A stretch of 10,546 nucleotides of DNA from JBAXEO01 sp964541375 (GTDB taxonomy: Bacteria > Actinomycetota > Coriobacteriia > Anaerosomatales > JAAXUF01), in the NCBI GenBank assembly GCA_964541375.1, contig CAZIPT010000078.1:1-10546 (forward strand), read 5' to 3'. Below the pieces are notes generated by a model. That model was given only the letters and a program-made list of their open reading frames with translations, did not search any database and was not told where the DNA came from. Shown one piece after another: positions 1 through 6,425 of the stretch (positions are counted from its first letter, which is position 1; the number at the start of each line of letters is the position of its first letter). A program made the translations under genes and the position numbers.

Positions 1-395
1 ACGCCTACTTCTCCGGTGAGACCGCCGAGAGCCCGCGCGACCGCTTCTTCTACGTCAACGACGATGCCGAACTCGTCGCTCTGCGTGTCGGCGACTGGAA
101 GTTCGTCTTCAAGGAGCAGCGCGGCCACCAGCTCAAGCTTTGGCTCGAGCCCTTCATCGACCTTCGGGCACCGATCATCTTCAACCTCCGGCGTGACCCG
201 TTCGAGCGCGCGCCCGAGAACTCCAACACCTACTGGGACTGGTTCCTCGACCACTTGTTCCTCGCCGTCTGGGCGCAAGCCGTGGTTGCCGAGGCGCTCC
301 AGGACTTCGTGGAGTTCCCGCCGCGCCAGAAGCCGGCAAGCTTTAACCTCGACACCGTCTTGGCAAAGCTCCAGGAGTCCAGCGGGTCGGCCTGA
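1..395 (+). CDS. Arylsulfatase-type sulfatase, C-terminal fragment
   Basis: The reading frame is open from the left edge (first full codon at base 3) to a TGA at 393-395, giving the last 130 residues of a longer protein. The tail is typical of bacterial arylsulfatases of the alkaline-phosphatase fold: a segment reading LVALRVGDWKFVFKEQRG, then IIFNLRRDPFERA, then a tryptophan-rich YWDWFLDH stretch and the closing FPPRQKPASFNLD. Enzymes of this family hydrolyse sulfate esters using a formylglycine made from Cys or Ser in a CxPxR or SxPxR motif. That motif and the metal-binding residues would lie upstream of the window, so activity, signal peptide and location cannot be judged. The stop is 29 bp before the cardiolipin synthase start on the same strand, which suggests co-transcription. 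The family call rests on recalled similarity of the C-terminal region only. Confidence 0.8.
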   Translation, partial: AYFSGETAESPRDRFFYVNDDAELVALRVGDWKFVFKEQRGHQLKLWLEPFIDLRAPIIFNLRRDPFERAPENSNTYWDWFLDHLFLAVWAQAVVAEALQDFVEFPPRQKPASFNLDTVLAKLQESSGSA

Positions 396-424
396 TTCTT
401 TCCACCGTATTCCGAGGAGCCAGC

Positions 425-1891
425 GTGACCAGTCTCATCAGCTACGGCCTGCCGCTTTGGGCAACCGTTCCGCTCGTCGCCTACTGGCTCCTCGTCGTGA
501 TAATCATCATTGCCGAGGACCGCGAGCCCACAACGACGCTCGCGTGGATCCTGATCCTGATCGCGTTTCCTCTTGTCGGCCTGGTGGTGTACTTCTTCGC
601 CGGGCGCGACTGGAAGCACACGGTTCCCAAGCGCGCGATCACGAGAATGTCCAAAGCCCGGATGATGGAGTTCATGTCGGGCGTCTACGAACCGTATCGC
701 GGCGTTCAAGAGAGCTTCCTGGCCGAACACGAGGGAACGCTCACCGAACGCATCAGCAAGAGCATCACATCCGAGAACCAGGCCAAGCCTCTCCCTGTTC
801 GCAGCCTGGAACTCTACCCTGACGGACAGGAGTTCTTCGACCATCTGAAGGTCGACCTCGCTGCGGCCCAGCGCTTTATCCATCTGCAGTACTTCATCTG
901 GGAGCAAGATGAGCTGACCGCCGACATCGTGGCGATCCTCATAGACCGCGTGAAGGCGGGAGTCGAGGTGCGCCTCACCTATGACTGGATGGGCAGCCTC
1001 CCCTACAAGAAGGACGAGCTCAAGTCGCTCAAGGCCGCAGGCGCGCACGTCAGCCCCGACGTGATAGAACTCGGCAGCCTCAACTATCGCAACCACCGCA
1101 AGATCGCCGTCATCGATGGCGAGATAGGCTATACAGGCGGGCACAACATCGGCCAGGAGTACATCGACGGTGGCAAGGCCTACCCGTCGTGGCGCGACAC
1201 CTCGCTTCGCATCGCCGGTCCTGGCGTCGCCGCGCTCCAGAAGTGGTTTGCCTACCGCTGGATGACCGCCCACAAGGGCGATGACTCCCAGTTTGCCGAG
1301 AAGTACTTCCCAGCCGTCGACGAGTCGCTCAGCACTGGCGCTCCTCTGATGGTCCAGGTCGTCGCCCAGGGCGTCGACGACCCATACGAGTCTGCTCGGC
1401 GAACCCACATGGTCGCCATCTCGGGCGCCAAGCGAATCGTTCGCATCCAGTCGCCGTACTTCGTGCCCGGCGAAGGCATCTACGACGCGATGCTCAACGC
1501 CGCTCTCTCGGGCGTCGAAGTCCACTTCATGATGACCGGCTGGCCGGACCACAAGTCGGCCTTCTGGGCCGCTCAGTCGTACTGGGGCAAGCTCATCTCC
1601 GCGGGTGGGCACGTGTACACGTACGAGGCGGGATTCTTCCATGCCAAGACCATCTCGGTGGACTCTGAGGCGTGCGCTGCGGGCACGCTCAATATGGATC
1701 TGCGTAGCCTCCGACTGCAGCGCGAGCTGATGCTGTGGTGCTTCGACCCTCAGAAGACCAAGGAGCAGGAAGCGACGTTCGAGCGCGACAAGGAGAAGTG
1801 CACCGAGATCACGCTCGAGATGCTCGCGCTGGAGGGGCCTTGGGTGCATTTCCGCAACTCGGCCGCGCGCCTGGGGGCGAATCTGCTCTAG
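425..1891 (+). CDS. cls: Cardiolipin synthase (phospholipase D superfamily, ClsA-like)
   Basis: This encodes a 488-residue membrane-anchored enzyme that probably condenses two phosphatidylglycerols into cardiolipin and glycerol at the cytoplasmic membrane. Two hydrophobic segments at about residues 8-30 and 38-58, separated by a short charged turn (EDREPTTT), match the N-terminal anchor of ClsA-type proteins. Two HKD catalytic motifs are complete: H224-R-K226 with D231, followed by GYTGGHNIG, and H406-A-K408 with D413, followed by GTLNMDLRS. The length agrees with the usual 480-510 residues. The GTG start at 425 was chosen because GAGGAG at 414-419 sits at good spacing and the product begins just before the first membrane helix. 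The second motif ends RSLRLQRE, where cardiolipin synthases usually have RSF followed by LNFE, so a related phosphatidyltransferase specificity is possible. It probably shares a transcript with the sulfatase before it and the transporter 51 bp after it. Confidence 0.9.
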   Translation: MTSLISYGLPLWATVPLVAYWLLVVIIIIAEDREPTTTLAWILILIAFPLVGLVVYFFAGRDWKHTVPKRAITRMSKARMMEFMSGVYEPYRGVQESFLAEHEGTLTERISKSITSENQAKPLPVRSLELYPDGQEFFDHLKVDLAAAQRFIHLQYFIWEQDELTADIVAILIDRVKAGVEVRLTYDWMGSLPYKKDELKSLKAAGAHVSPDVIELGSLNYRNHRKIAVIDGEIGYTGGHNIGQEYIDGGKAYPSWRDTSLRIAGPGVAALQKWFAYRWMTAHKGDDSQFAEKYFPAVDESLSTGAPLMVQVVAQGVDDPYESARRTHMVAISGAKRIVRIQSPYFVPGEGIYDAMLNAALSGVEVHFMMTGWPDHKSAFWAAQSYWGKLISAGGHVYTYEAGFFHAKTISVDSEACAAGTLNMDLRSLRLQRELMLWCFDPQKTKEQEATFERDKEKCTEITLEMLALEGPWVHFRNSAARLGANLL

Positions 1892-1942
1892 GCTTGCTGG
1901 CCCACCGTGACGCGTGCAGCGGCCGGAGAGGACCGATAACGG

Positions 1943-3559
1943 ATGACGAAACTGACGGGCGATTCGAAAGCAGCTACCGAGAGCGGACCCGGAGCGGCGC
2001 CCGGCCAACAATTGGCTCGTAGCGGTCTCGTGTTGACGACACTCATCCTCGCCGCCAGCGTCGCGAACCTCAATCTCTCCGTCGCAAACGTCGCAATCCC
2101 GTCAATCGCCACCGCGTTTGACGCCTCGCAGACTGCGCTCAACCTCGTGGCCGTCGGCTACTCGCTGGGTCTCGCCTCGTCTGTGCTCTACTTCGGAGCC
2201 ATCGGCGACCGCTATGGGCGCAAGCTCATGCTTGTCCTGGGAACCGCACTCGCCATTCCCGCCTCGTTGCTGGCCGGCTTCGCACCCACGATCGGCGTAC
2301 TCTTCATCGCGCGGCTGCTGGGCGGACTCGCGGCGGGTATGGCGTTTCCGACCACGCTGGCGCTCATAACGGCACTGTGGTCGGGCGCCCAGCGGACCAA
2401 GTCGATCGCGCTTTGGTCCGGCATCGGCGGCAGCATGGCGGCCGTCGGTCAGCTGCTCGCCGGGCTGCTGCTGGTCTACTTCCCCTGGGGCTCGGTCTTC
2501 CTTGTCACCGTGCCGCTGGCTGCAGTTGCTGCGCTCGCCGCCTGGAAACTCATCCCCAGTCACGTCAACGAGACCACGGAGCCGGTGGACAATCTGGGCG
2601 GCGTGCTCTCGGTGCTGTTTGTCGCTGCACTGGTGTTGTCGATCAACTTCGTCTCGATTCCCAGCGCACAGATGGCGGCACTCGGGCTCGCTGGGGTTGC
2701 TCTGGCATCGGTCATCGCATTCGTCATTCGACAGCGCAGGGCCGCATCGCCGCTCTTCGACCTTCGGGTCGCAGGGCGTCGCATCTTCTGGGTCGCCGCC
2801 TGCGCGGGCATCATCGTGTTCGGCACGCTCATGGCTGCGATGTTCGTCGGCCAGCAGTACCTGCAGGACGTCCTGGGATACCCGACGCTCCAGGCCGGAC
2901 TCTCGATACTGCCCGCTGCAGTGCTGCTGATAGTCGCCGCGCCCATCTCGGCCCGCTTGATCGAGTCCCGCGGCTCGCGATTCACCCTTCTCGCAGGCTA
3001 TCTGTTCTGCCTTCTCGGCTTCATCGTGATGTTGACGATGTGGAGGGAAGGCGCCTCGTACCTGCCGATCGGGCTGGCATACGGACTTGTCGGCATTGGG
3101 GTCGGGCTGGCGGGAACACCGGCTTCGCATTCGCTCACCGGGTCGGTCCCGGTGCGCAAGGCGGGAATGGCGTCGGGGACCTCCGACCTCCAGCGCGACT
3201 TGGGTGGCGCCATCATGCAGTCGCTGTTGGGCGCACTCCTCGCCGTGGGATACACCAAGTCGATGACTTCGGCGGTCGCGACCGCACCAAGCGCATTCGC
3301 GAGCGTTGACACGACCAGCGTCCAGCAGGAGCTGGAGAAGTCATTCGCCGGCGCCACGCAGGCCGCCCAACAGTATCCGCAGTACGCGACTCAGATAACA
3401 GCAGCTGCCAAGACGGCGTTTCTTGCAGGAGCCGACATGGCGTATGTCGCAGGCATCGTCGCCGTCATCGGTGGTGCTGCGCTCGTGTATTTCGCGTACC
3501 CGAAGAAGGACCGCGAAGCAGAGCTGCTGGCCGAGTACCACGAGGCGGACTTGAAGTAG
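1943..3559 (+). CDS. MFS transporter, DHA2-like (14 helices), divergent
   Basis: This encodes a 538-residue multi-pass membrane protein, most like the DHA2 (EmrB/QacA) branch of the major facilitator superfamily, whose members export drugs or metabolites against protons. The loop 2-3 signature is clear: G85-A-I-G-D89-R-Y-G92-R93-K94. A late segment reading MASGTSDLQRDLGGAIMQSLLG resembles the DHA2 region before helix 13. A long polar loop at about residues 445-500 then precedes a last helix (MAYVAGIVAVIGGAALVYFAY) and a charged tail, as is common in 14-helix members. Three hallmarks are altered. The helix 1 motif LDxTxVNVALP reads LNLSVANVAIP, with Asn44 in place of Asp. The helix 5 GPxxGG motif reads GQLLAG (169-174). 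The WRxxF element reads WGSVF. Substrate and coupling ion are therefore not assignable. The ATG at 1943 has GGAGAGG at about 1925-1931 upstream. Confidence 0.82.
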   Translation: MTKLTGDSKAATESGPGAAPGQQLARSGLVLTTLILAASVANLNLSVANVAIPSIATAFDASQTALNLVAVGYSLGLASSVLYFGAIGDRYGRKLMLVLGTALAIPASLLAGFAPTIGVLFIARLLGGLAAGMAFPTTLALITALWSGAQRTKSIALWSGIGGSMAAVGQLLAGLLLVYFPWGSVFLVTVPLAAVAALAAWKLIPSHVNETTEPVDNLGGVLSVLFVAALVLSINFVSIPSAQMAALGLAGVALASVIAFVIRQRRAASPLFDLRVAGRRIFWVAACAGIIVFGTLMAAMFVGQQYLQDVLGYPTLQAGLSILPAAVLLIVAAPISARLIESRGSRFTLLAGYLFCLLGFIVMLTMWREGASYLPIGLAYGLVGIGVGLAGTPASHSLTGSVPVRKAGMASGTSDLQRDLGGAIMQSLLGALLAVGYTKSMTSAVATAPSAFASVDTTSVQQELEKSFAGATQAAQQYPQYATQITAAAKTAFLAGADMAYVAGIVAVIGGAALVYFAYPKKDREAELLAEYHEADLK

Positions 3560-3568
3560 TCCGCCCCG
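3541..3568. terminator. Hairpin over the MFS stop codon in a convergent junction
   Basis: GGCGGACT (3544-3551) pairs perfectly with AGTCCGCC (3558-3565), leaving a six-base loop, and outer CG/CG pairs flank one mismatch. The stem includes the TAG stop at 3557-3559. It lies in the 31-bp gap region between two converging genes, so it could stop transcription from both sides. No T-run follows on either strand, so this is only a candidate terminator or mRNA-end stabiliser. Confidence 0.4.
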
Positions 3569-3590
3569 CTCGAGTGCTCAGGTTGCCGTA

Positions 3591-3872
3591 CTAGGAAGCG
3601 TAGCGATCCCGGCCGCTCTTGCCGCCGCCGAAGTACGTGCCCATATCGATGGCGAATGCCAGCCCAAGGAAGATCCAGTTCACGATGCTGATTCCGCCCG
3701 GATAGACCATCACCCACATGAGCGTGGTCCACGGCAGGAACAGGAAGCCTAGAAGCGCCCAGATGAGGTTGTTGAAGGCTGCGCTGACGTACTTCGTCTG
3801 GAAGAGATACCAGATGACCAGGGCGAAGCGCGGTGCACCGGCGAGAATGATGGCGAACAGACAGCAACCCAT
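3591..3872 (-). CDS. Small three-helix membrane protein of unknown function
   Basis: This encodes 93 residues. I do not recognise the family with confidence. Three hydrophobic segments are visible at about residues 3-24, 33-56 and 59-78, followed by a short glycine-rich basic tail (FGGGKSGRDRYAS). Polar residues in or between the helices include NN at 34-35 and an aspartate at 76. The start was set at ATG 3872: GGAGAAGGAG at 3890-3881 is an excellent ribosome binding site eight bases before it. An in-frame GTG at 3881 overlaps that same site and is therefore unlikely. The gene lies 101 bp downstream of the SulP gene on the same strand. A hairpin and an inverted repeat lie between them, so it may have its own promoter. 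Its 3' end converges with the MFS gene. A role in the envelope is the most that can be said. Confidence 0.72.
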   Translation of the reverse strand: MGCCLFAIILAGAPRFALVIWYLFQTKYVSAAFNNLIWALLGFLFLPWTTLMWVMVYPGGISIVNWIFLGLAFAIDMGTYFGGGKSGRDRYAS

Positions 3873-3899
3873 TGATGGCACTCCTTCTCCGACGACTCC

Positions 3900-3937
3900 A
3901 GTTCACGCAACGACCGACGTGGCCCGCTATGTGAACT
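3900..3937. repeat. 7-bp inverted repeat upstream of the small membrane protein gene
   Basis: AGTTCAC (3900-3906) and GTGAACT (3931-3937) form a perfect inverted repeat with a 24-base spacer. The inner arm ends about ten bases before the ribosome binding site of the minus-strand gene starting at 3872. It could be two operator half-sites or the base of a leader hairpin. The rest of the 101-bp gap holds a short hairpin next to the SulP stop and no convincing -35/-10 pair. Confidence 0.3.
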
Positions 3938-3951
3938 CTTACCCCTTCAGC

Positions 3952-3966
3952 TGCCCTGTTAGGGCA
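3952..3966 (-). terminator. Short hairpin after the SulP gene, possible terminator
   Basis: TGCCCT (3952-3957) and AGGGCA (3961-3966) form a perfect six-pair stem with a three-base loop, beginning eight bases after the SulP stop on the minus strand. No T-run follows on that strand, so Rho-independent termination is uncertain. GC-rich genomes often use such tail-less hairpins. Confidence 0.35.
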
Positions 3967-3973
3967 CGATGGT

Positions 3974-5677
3974 TCAATTCGTTCGTTTCTGCACCGCGTC
4001 CATTGCGGACGCCACGTCCTCGAAGATGTTCTCGGCGCCGACGAGCTTGGTCAGTCCCGATTTCTCCATCTCGGCGGCCACGGGCGGGGTCACGTCCATC
4101 AGTATCACGTCGACCTTCTTGGCCTGCAGGATGCCGACGAGGTTGCACAGCATGAACGCCGCCGAGAAGTCGACGTCTCCCACTGCCGAGAAGTCGATCA
4201 CCAGCACCTCGACCGGCGGGGTCGCCTCGGCCACGATCTTGAGTACCTCTTGGGAGAAGGTCTCGGCGTTGGCGAAGTAGAGGCTCGCGCCAAAGTGGTA
4301 CGCCACGACGCCGGGCTTGATCTGCCTGCCGCTCTCCAGTGGGGCAAACCGGAGCCGATCGCCCTCGTCGGGCACCAACACGAGATCTGTCGGGCGGTAC
4401 GAGTGCCGCAGGTGCAGCAGGACGGACAACACCATCGCCAGAATGATCCCCTGCTCGACGCCCACACCCACCACGATCGCGGCGGTGAACGCAGCCAGCC
4501 AGAACTCGTCGCGACGCTGCGCGAAGATCGAGCGCATCCCTTTGAGGTCAACGAGCTTGACGCCAATGATGAACACCACTGTCGAGAGCACGGCGCTCGG
4601 CATGAACGACAGTGCGCGGGTGAAGAAGAGCAACACAAGCAGGACGATCACCGACGTCGTGAGCTGCGATATCTGGCTGCGCCCACCGGCTTCGTCGACC
4701 ATCTCTGTCTTGGTTGGGCTCCCGTTGACCACAAAGGTGCCCGAAAGCCCTGCGGCCACGTTGGAGAGCGATAGCCCCACCAGATCGACGTTCTCGTCGA
4801 ACTGGTCGCCGTACTTGGTGGCGTAGGCGCGGGACGTTGCCGCACTCTGGGCCAGGATCACCAAGAAGAGCGAGCCCGCCGTCGCGACCAAAGACGCCCA
4901 TTGCGACGTCGTTGGCATCGTGGGAAGCCCGAAGGCAGGAAGCCCGCTAGGGACCGTGCCTAGAGTCGCCACACCCATCGACGCCAGGCCCAACCAGGCG
5001 CTCGCGGCGATTGAGCCGACGACAGCAATGAGCGCGGAGGGGATCTTCTTGCTGATCATGCCTCCACCCACGATGACGATCAGAACTGCCGCCGAGACGG
5101 CAACGGTCGGGAGGCTCGCCTGCGGAATCGCTTTGATGGCGTTGAAGGCCTGCATGATGGGACCTTTGCCGGCCTTCTCGACGCCCAGCATCCCTGCAAT
5201 CTGACCGCAGGACACCTGAATACCGACGCCTGTGAGGAACCCGATGAGCACCGACCGCGAAAGAAAGTCGGCGAGGAAGCCGAGCTTGAGTAGCCGCGCC
5301 AAGATCAGGAAGGCGGCGGTCAGAATCGCAAGCCAGCCGGCCAGTGACACCCACTGCGGCGAATCGGGCGCCACCGAGAGGCCGGCAAGACCAGCAAAGA
5401 GAATCGCTGCTGTGGCCGAGTCAGCACCTACGACCAGATGCCTTGACGAGCCCAGCAACGCGAAGATCGCGATCGGGATCAGAATCGTGTAGAGCCCGGT
5501 GATCACCGGCATGCCGGCGATCTTGGTGTATCCCATGACCTCGGGAATCGCGAGCGCGGCCAGCGTAGCGCCCGCGATGAGATCAGCCGGAATGCGAGCC
5601 CGGTCGACGGGCAGCACGCCCTGCAGGATAGGAACCCGCCACTTCTTTGCGGCCTTGGCGTCGGCAGCTGCCCCCAT
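3974..5677 (-). CDS. SulP family inorganic anion permease with C-terminal STAS domain
   Basis: This encodes a 567-residue membrane transporter. SulP proteins move sulfate, bicarbonate or related anions, often by symport or exchange; the substrate here cannot be read from sequence. After a short charged N-terminus, the family's first signature occupies residues 43-90: AIPEVMGYTKIAGMPVITGLY, then LLGSSRHLVVGADSA. Roughly a dozen hydrophobic segments follow to about residue 420. The cytoplasmic STAS domain covers about 456-567, with strand VEVLVIDFSAV and a loop VDFSAAF (D503, S505) at the position where STAS domains often carry a phosphorylatable Ser/Thr. Length is normal for the family. The ATG at 5677 has AGGAGGA six bases upstream (5690-5684). 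A strong terminator ends about 50 bp before this start, so the gene either has its own promoter (a TATACA at 5717-5712 is a weak -10 candidate without a clear -35) or depends on readthrough from the DUF1269 gene. Confidence 0.9.
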   Translation of the reverse strand: MGAAADAKAAKKWRVPILQGVLPVDRARIPADLIAGATLAALAIPEVMGYTKIAGMPVITGLYTILIPIAIFALLGSSRHLVVGADSATAAILFAGLAGLSVAPDSPQWVSLAGWLAILTAAFLILARLLKLGFLADFLSRSVLIGFLTGVGIQVSCGQIAGMLGVEKAGKGPIMQAFNAIKAIPQASLPTVAVSAAVLIVIVGGGMISKKIPSALIAVVGSIAASAWLGLASMGVATLGTVPSGLPAFGLPTMPTTSQWASLVATAGSLFLVILAQSAATSRAYATKYGDQFDENVDLVGLSLSNVAAGLSGTFVVNGSPTKTEMVDEAGGRSQISQLTTSVIVLLVLLFFTRALSFMPSAVLSTVVFIIGVKLVDLKGMRSIFAQRRDEFWLAAFTAAIVVGVGVEQGIILAMVLSVLLHLRHSYRPTDLVLVPDEGDRLRFAPLESGRQIKPGVVAYHFGASLYFANAETFSQEVLKIVAEATPPVEVLVIDFSAVGDVDFSAAFMLCNLVGILQAKKVDVILMDVTPPVAAEMEKSGLTKLVGAENIFEDVASAMDAVQKRTN

Positions 5678-5728
5678 GCTGGCTCCTCCTCATCGTCTCG
5701 CAGCTAGCGTCTGTATACCCGACAACGC

Positions 5729-5762
5729 AAAAGGGCGACGCCCCTGTCGGACGCCGCCCCTT
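5729..5762 (-). terminator. Intrinsic terminator between the DUF1269 and SulP genes
   Basis: Read on the minus strand, AAGGG(G)CGGCGTCC pairs with GGGCGTCGCCCTT: 13 pairs including two G-T wobbles, one bulged G and a loop of about five bases. It is followed directly by a run of four T (5732-5729, partly within the stem end). This is the classic form of a Rho-independent terminator. It lies about 57-90 bases past the DUF1269 stop and about 52 bases before the SulP start, so it either ends the DUF1269 transcript or acts as an attenuator for the SulP gene. Confidence 0.75.
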
Positions 5763-5767
5763 ATCAC

Positions 5768-5817
5768 CTTCAGCCAGCTCACTTGCGCGTGACTGACCGA
5801 TCGCTGTTCCGCTGAAG
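5768..5817 (-). promoter_or_regulatory. Foldable RNA element upstream of the terminator
   Basis: CTTCAGC (5768-5774) and GCTGAAG (5811-5817) are perfectly complementary. Inside them, CAGCTCAC (5775-5782) pairs with GTGACTG (5789-5795) with one bulged base and a loop of six. The inner stem stacks directly on one side of the outer stem, and a 15-base internal loop lies on the other. The element starts two bases after the DUF1269 stop and ends five bases before the terminator stem. It could be a 3'-UTR structure, a small RNA end, or the sensing part of a leader for the SulP gene. No known riboswitch class is recognisable. Confidence 0.35.
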
Positions 5818-5818
5818 A

Positions 5819-6310
5819 CTACGCCCCTTCGCCGTGCAGCGCGCTCTGGAACTTCTTCTCGTCCTCGTCGGTCAGTGACGTCTGGAGGACGGTTCCGCCG
5901 TATGGCTCGATGGTGGCCATGAACTTGTCCTGAGTCGCGCTGTGCAGAACCATGAACAGCGCCGAGGTGCCGGGCTTTACCTGGTCGCGGACCTTGTCGG
6001 TGAACTGCTTGTCGATACTCGACTTCTCGATGGCTCCCATGATGGCGCCCATTCCCGCGCCGATCGCCATGCCGAAGATCGGCACGAAGAACAGCAAGCC
6101 GAACAGCGCGCCCCAGAAGAACCCCCAGGTCGTCTGCGTACCGACGACGTGGTACCCAGTGTGGACGTCGAACTTGCCGTCCTCGTGATGGATGATCACA
6201 GCGGCGTTGTCGAGGTCGACGATGTAGTCGGACTCGGCCTTCTTGAGATCGACCCACACCTTGTCGGCGGTTGTCTCGTCGGGATAGCCAATCACGATGA
6301 GCGTGCTCAT
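5819..6310 (-). CDS. DUF1269 family membrane protein
   Basis: This encodes 163 residues matching what I know of the DUF1269 (COG4803) family, whose function is unknown. An N-terminal globular part begins MSTLIVIGYPDETTADKVW and contains AAVIIHHEDGKFDVHTG. A hydrophobic hairpin at about residues 60-92 is rich in glycine (WGFFWGALFGLLFF, then GMAIGAGMGAIMGAIE) and resembles a glycine-zipper membrane segment. The C-terminal soluble part includes VKPGTSALFMVL and YGGTVLQTSL. Start choice: ATG 6310 has AAGGAGGG at 6322-6315 a few bases before it, and the conserved domain begins at this Met; the frame continues upstream but without family character. The gene is divergent from the 98-residue membrane protein gene. 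It leads a minus-strand series with the SulP gene but is separated from it by a terminator. Confidence 0.85.
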   Translation of the reverse strand: MSTLIVIGYPDETTADKVWVDLKKAESDYIVDLDNAAVIIHHEDGKFDVHTGYHVVGTQTTWGFFWGALFGLLFFVPIFGMAIGAGMGAIMGAIEKSSIDKQFTDKVRDQVKPGTSALFMVLHSATQDKFMATIEPYGGTVLQTSLTDEDEKKFQSALHGEGA

Positions 6311-6366
6311 AGCGCCCTCCTTGGTGAAGTGGTGAGGGTTCGCCAGCGCGCGTTCGCGGTGGCGAC

Positions 6367-6385
6367 GGTACGTGAGGTTCGTACC
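6367..6385. promoter_or_regulatory. Palindrome in the divergent intergenic region, possible operator
   Basis: GGTACG (6367-6372) and CGTACC (6380-6385) form a perfect inverted repeat around a seven-base centre. It lies in the 115-bp gap (6311-6425) between the divergent DUF1269 and 98-residue protein genes, where promoters for both directions must lie. The size and symmetry would suit a dimeric repressor, but no convincing -35/-10 boxes are visible and a short stem like this can arise by chance. Confidence 0.3.
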
Positions 6386-6425
6386 CAATCGTCTGAACGG
6401 CTGGGGCACGGGGCACAAGACGACA

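Noticed and set aside
230..2011. Open minus-strand frame of 593 codons opposite the cardiolipin synthase gene
   Set aside because: Its product has no recognisable domain and is rich in Arg, Val, Leu, Asp and His, as expected from the complement of a GC-biased gene. The plus strand holds an unmistakable enzyme with both HKD motifs.
2102..3130. Open minus-strand frame of 342 codons opposite the MFS gene
   Set aside because: It is a very polar Arg/Asp/Gln-rich product that is the complement of hydrophobic helix codons. There is no ribosome binding site or motif.
3873..3881. GTG start three codons upstream for the 93-residue protein
   Set aside because: The GTG overlaps the ribosome binding site itself, so it cannot use it; ATG 3872 has ideal spacing.
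3942..5774. Similar short sequences after the SulP and DUF1269 stops (GCTGAAGG followed by TAAG on the minus strand)
   Set aside because: The match is about 12 bases with gaps, and only one copy takes part in a convincing fold. It is too short to call a repeat family.
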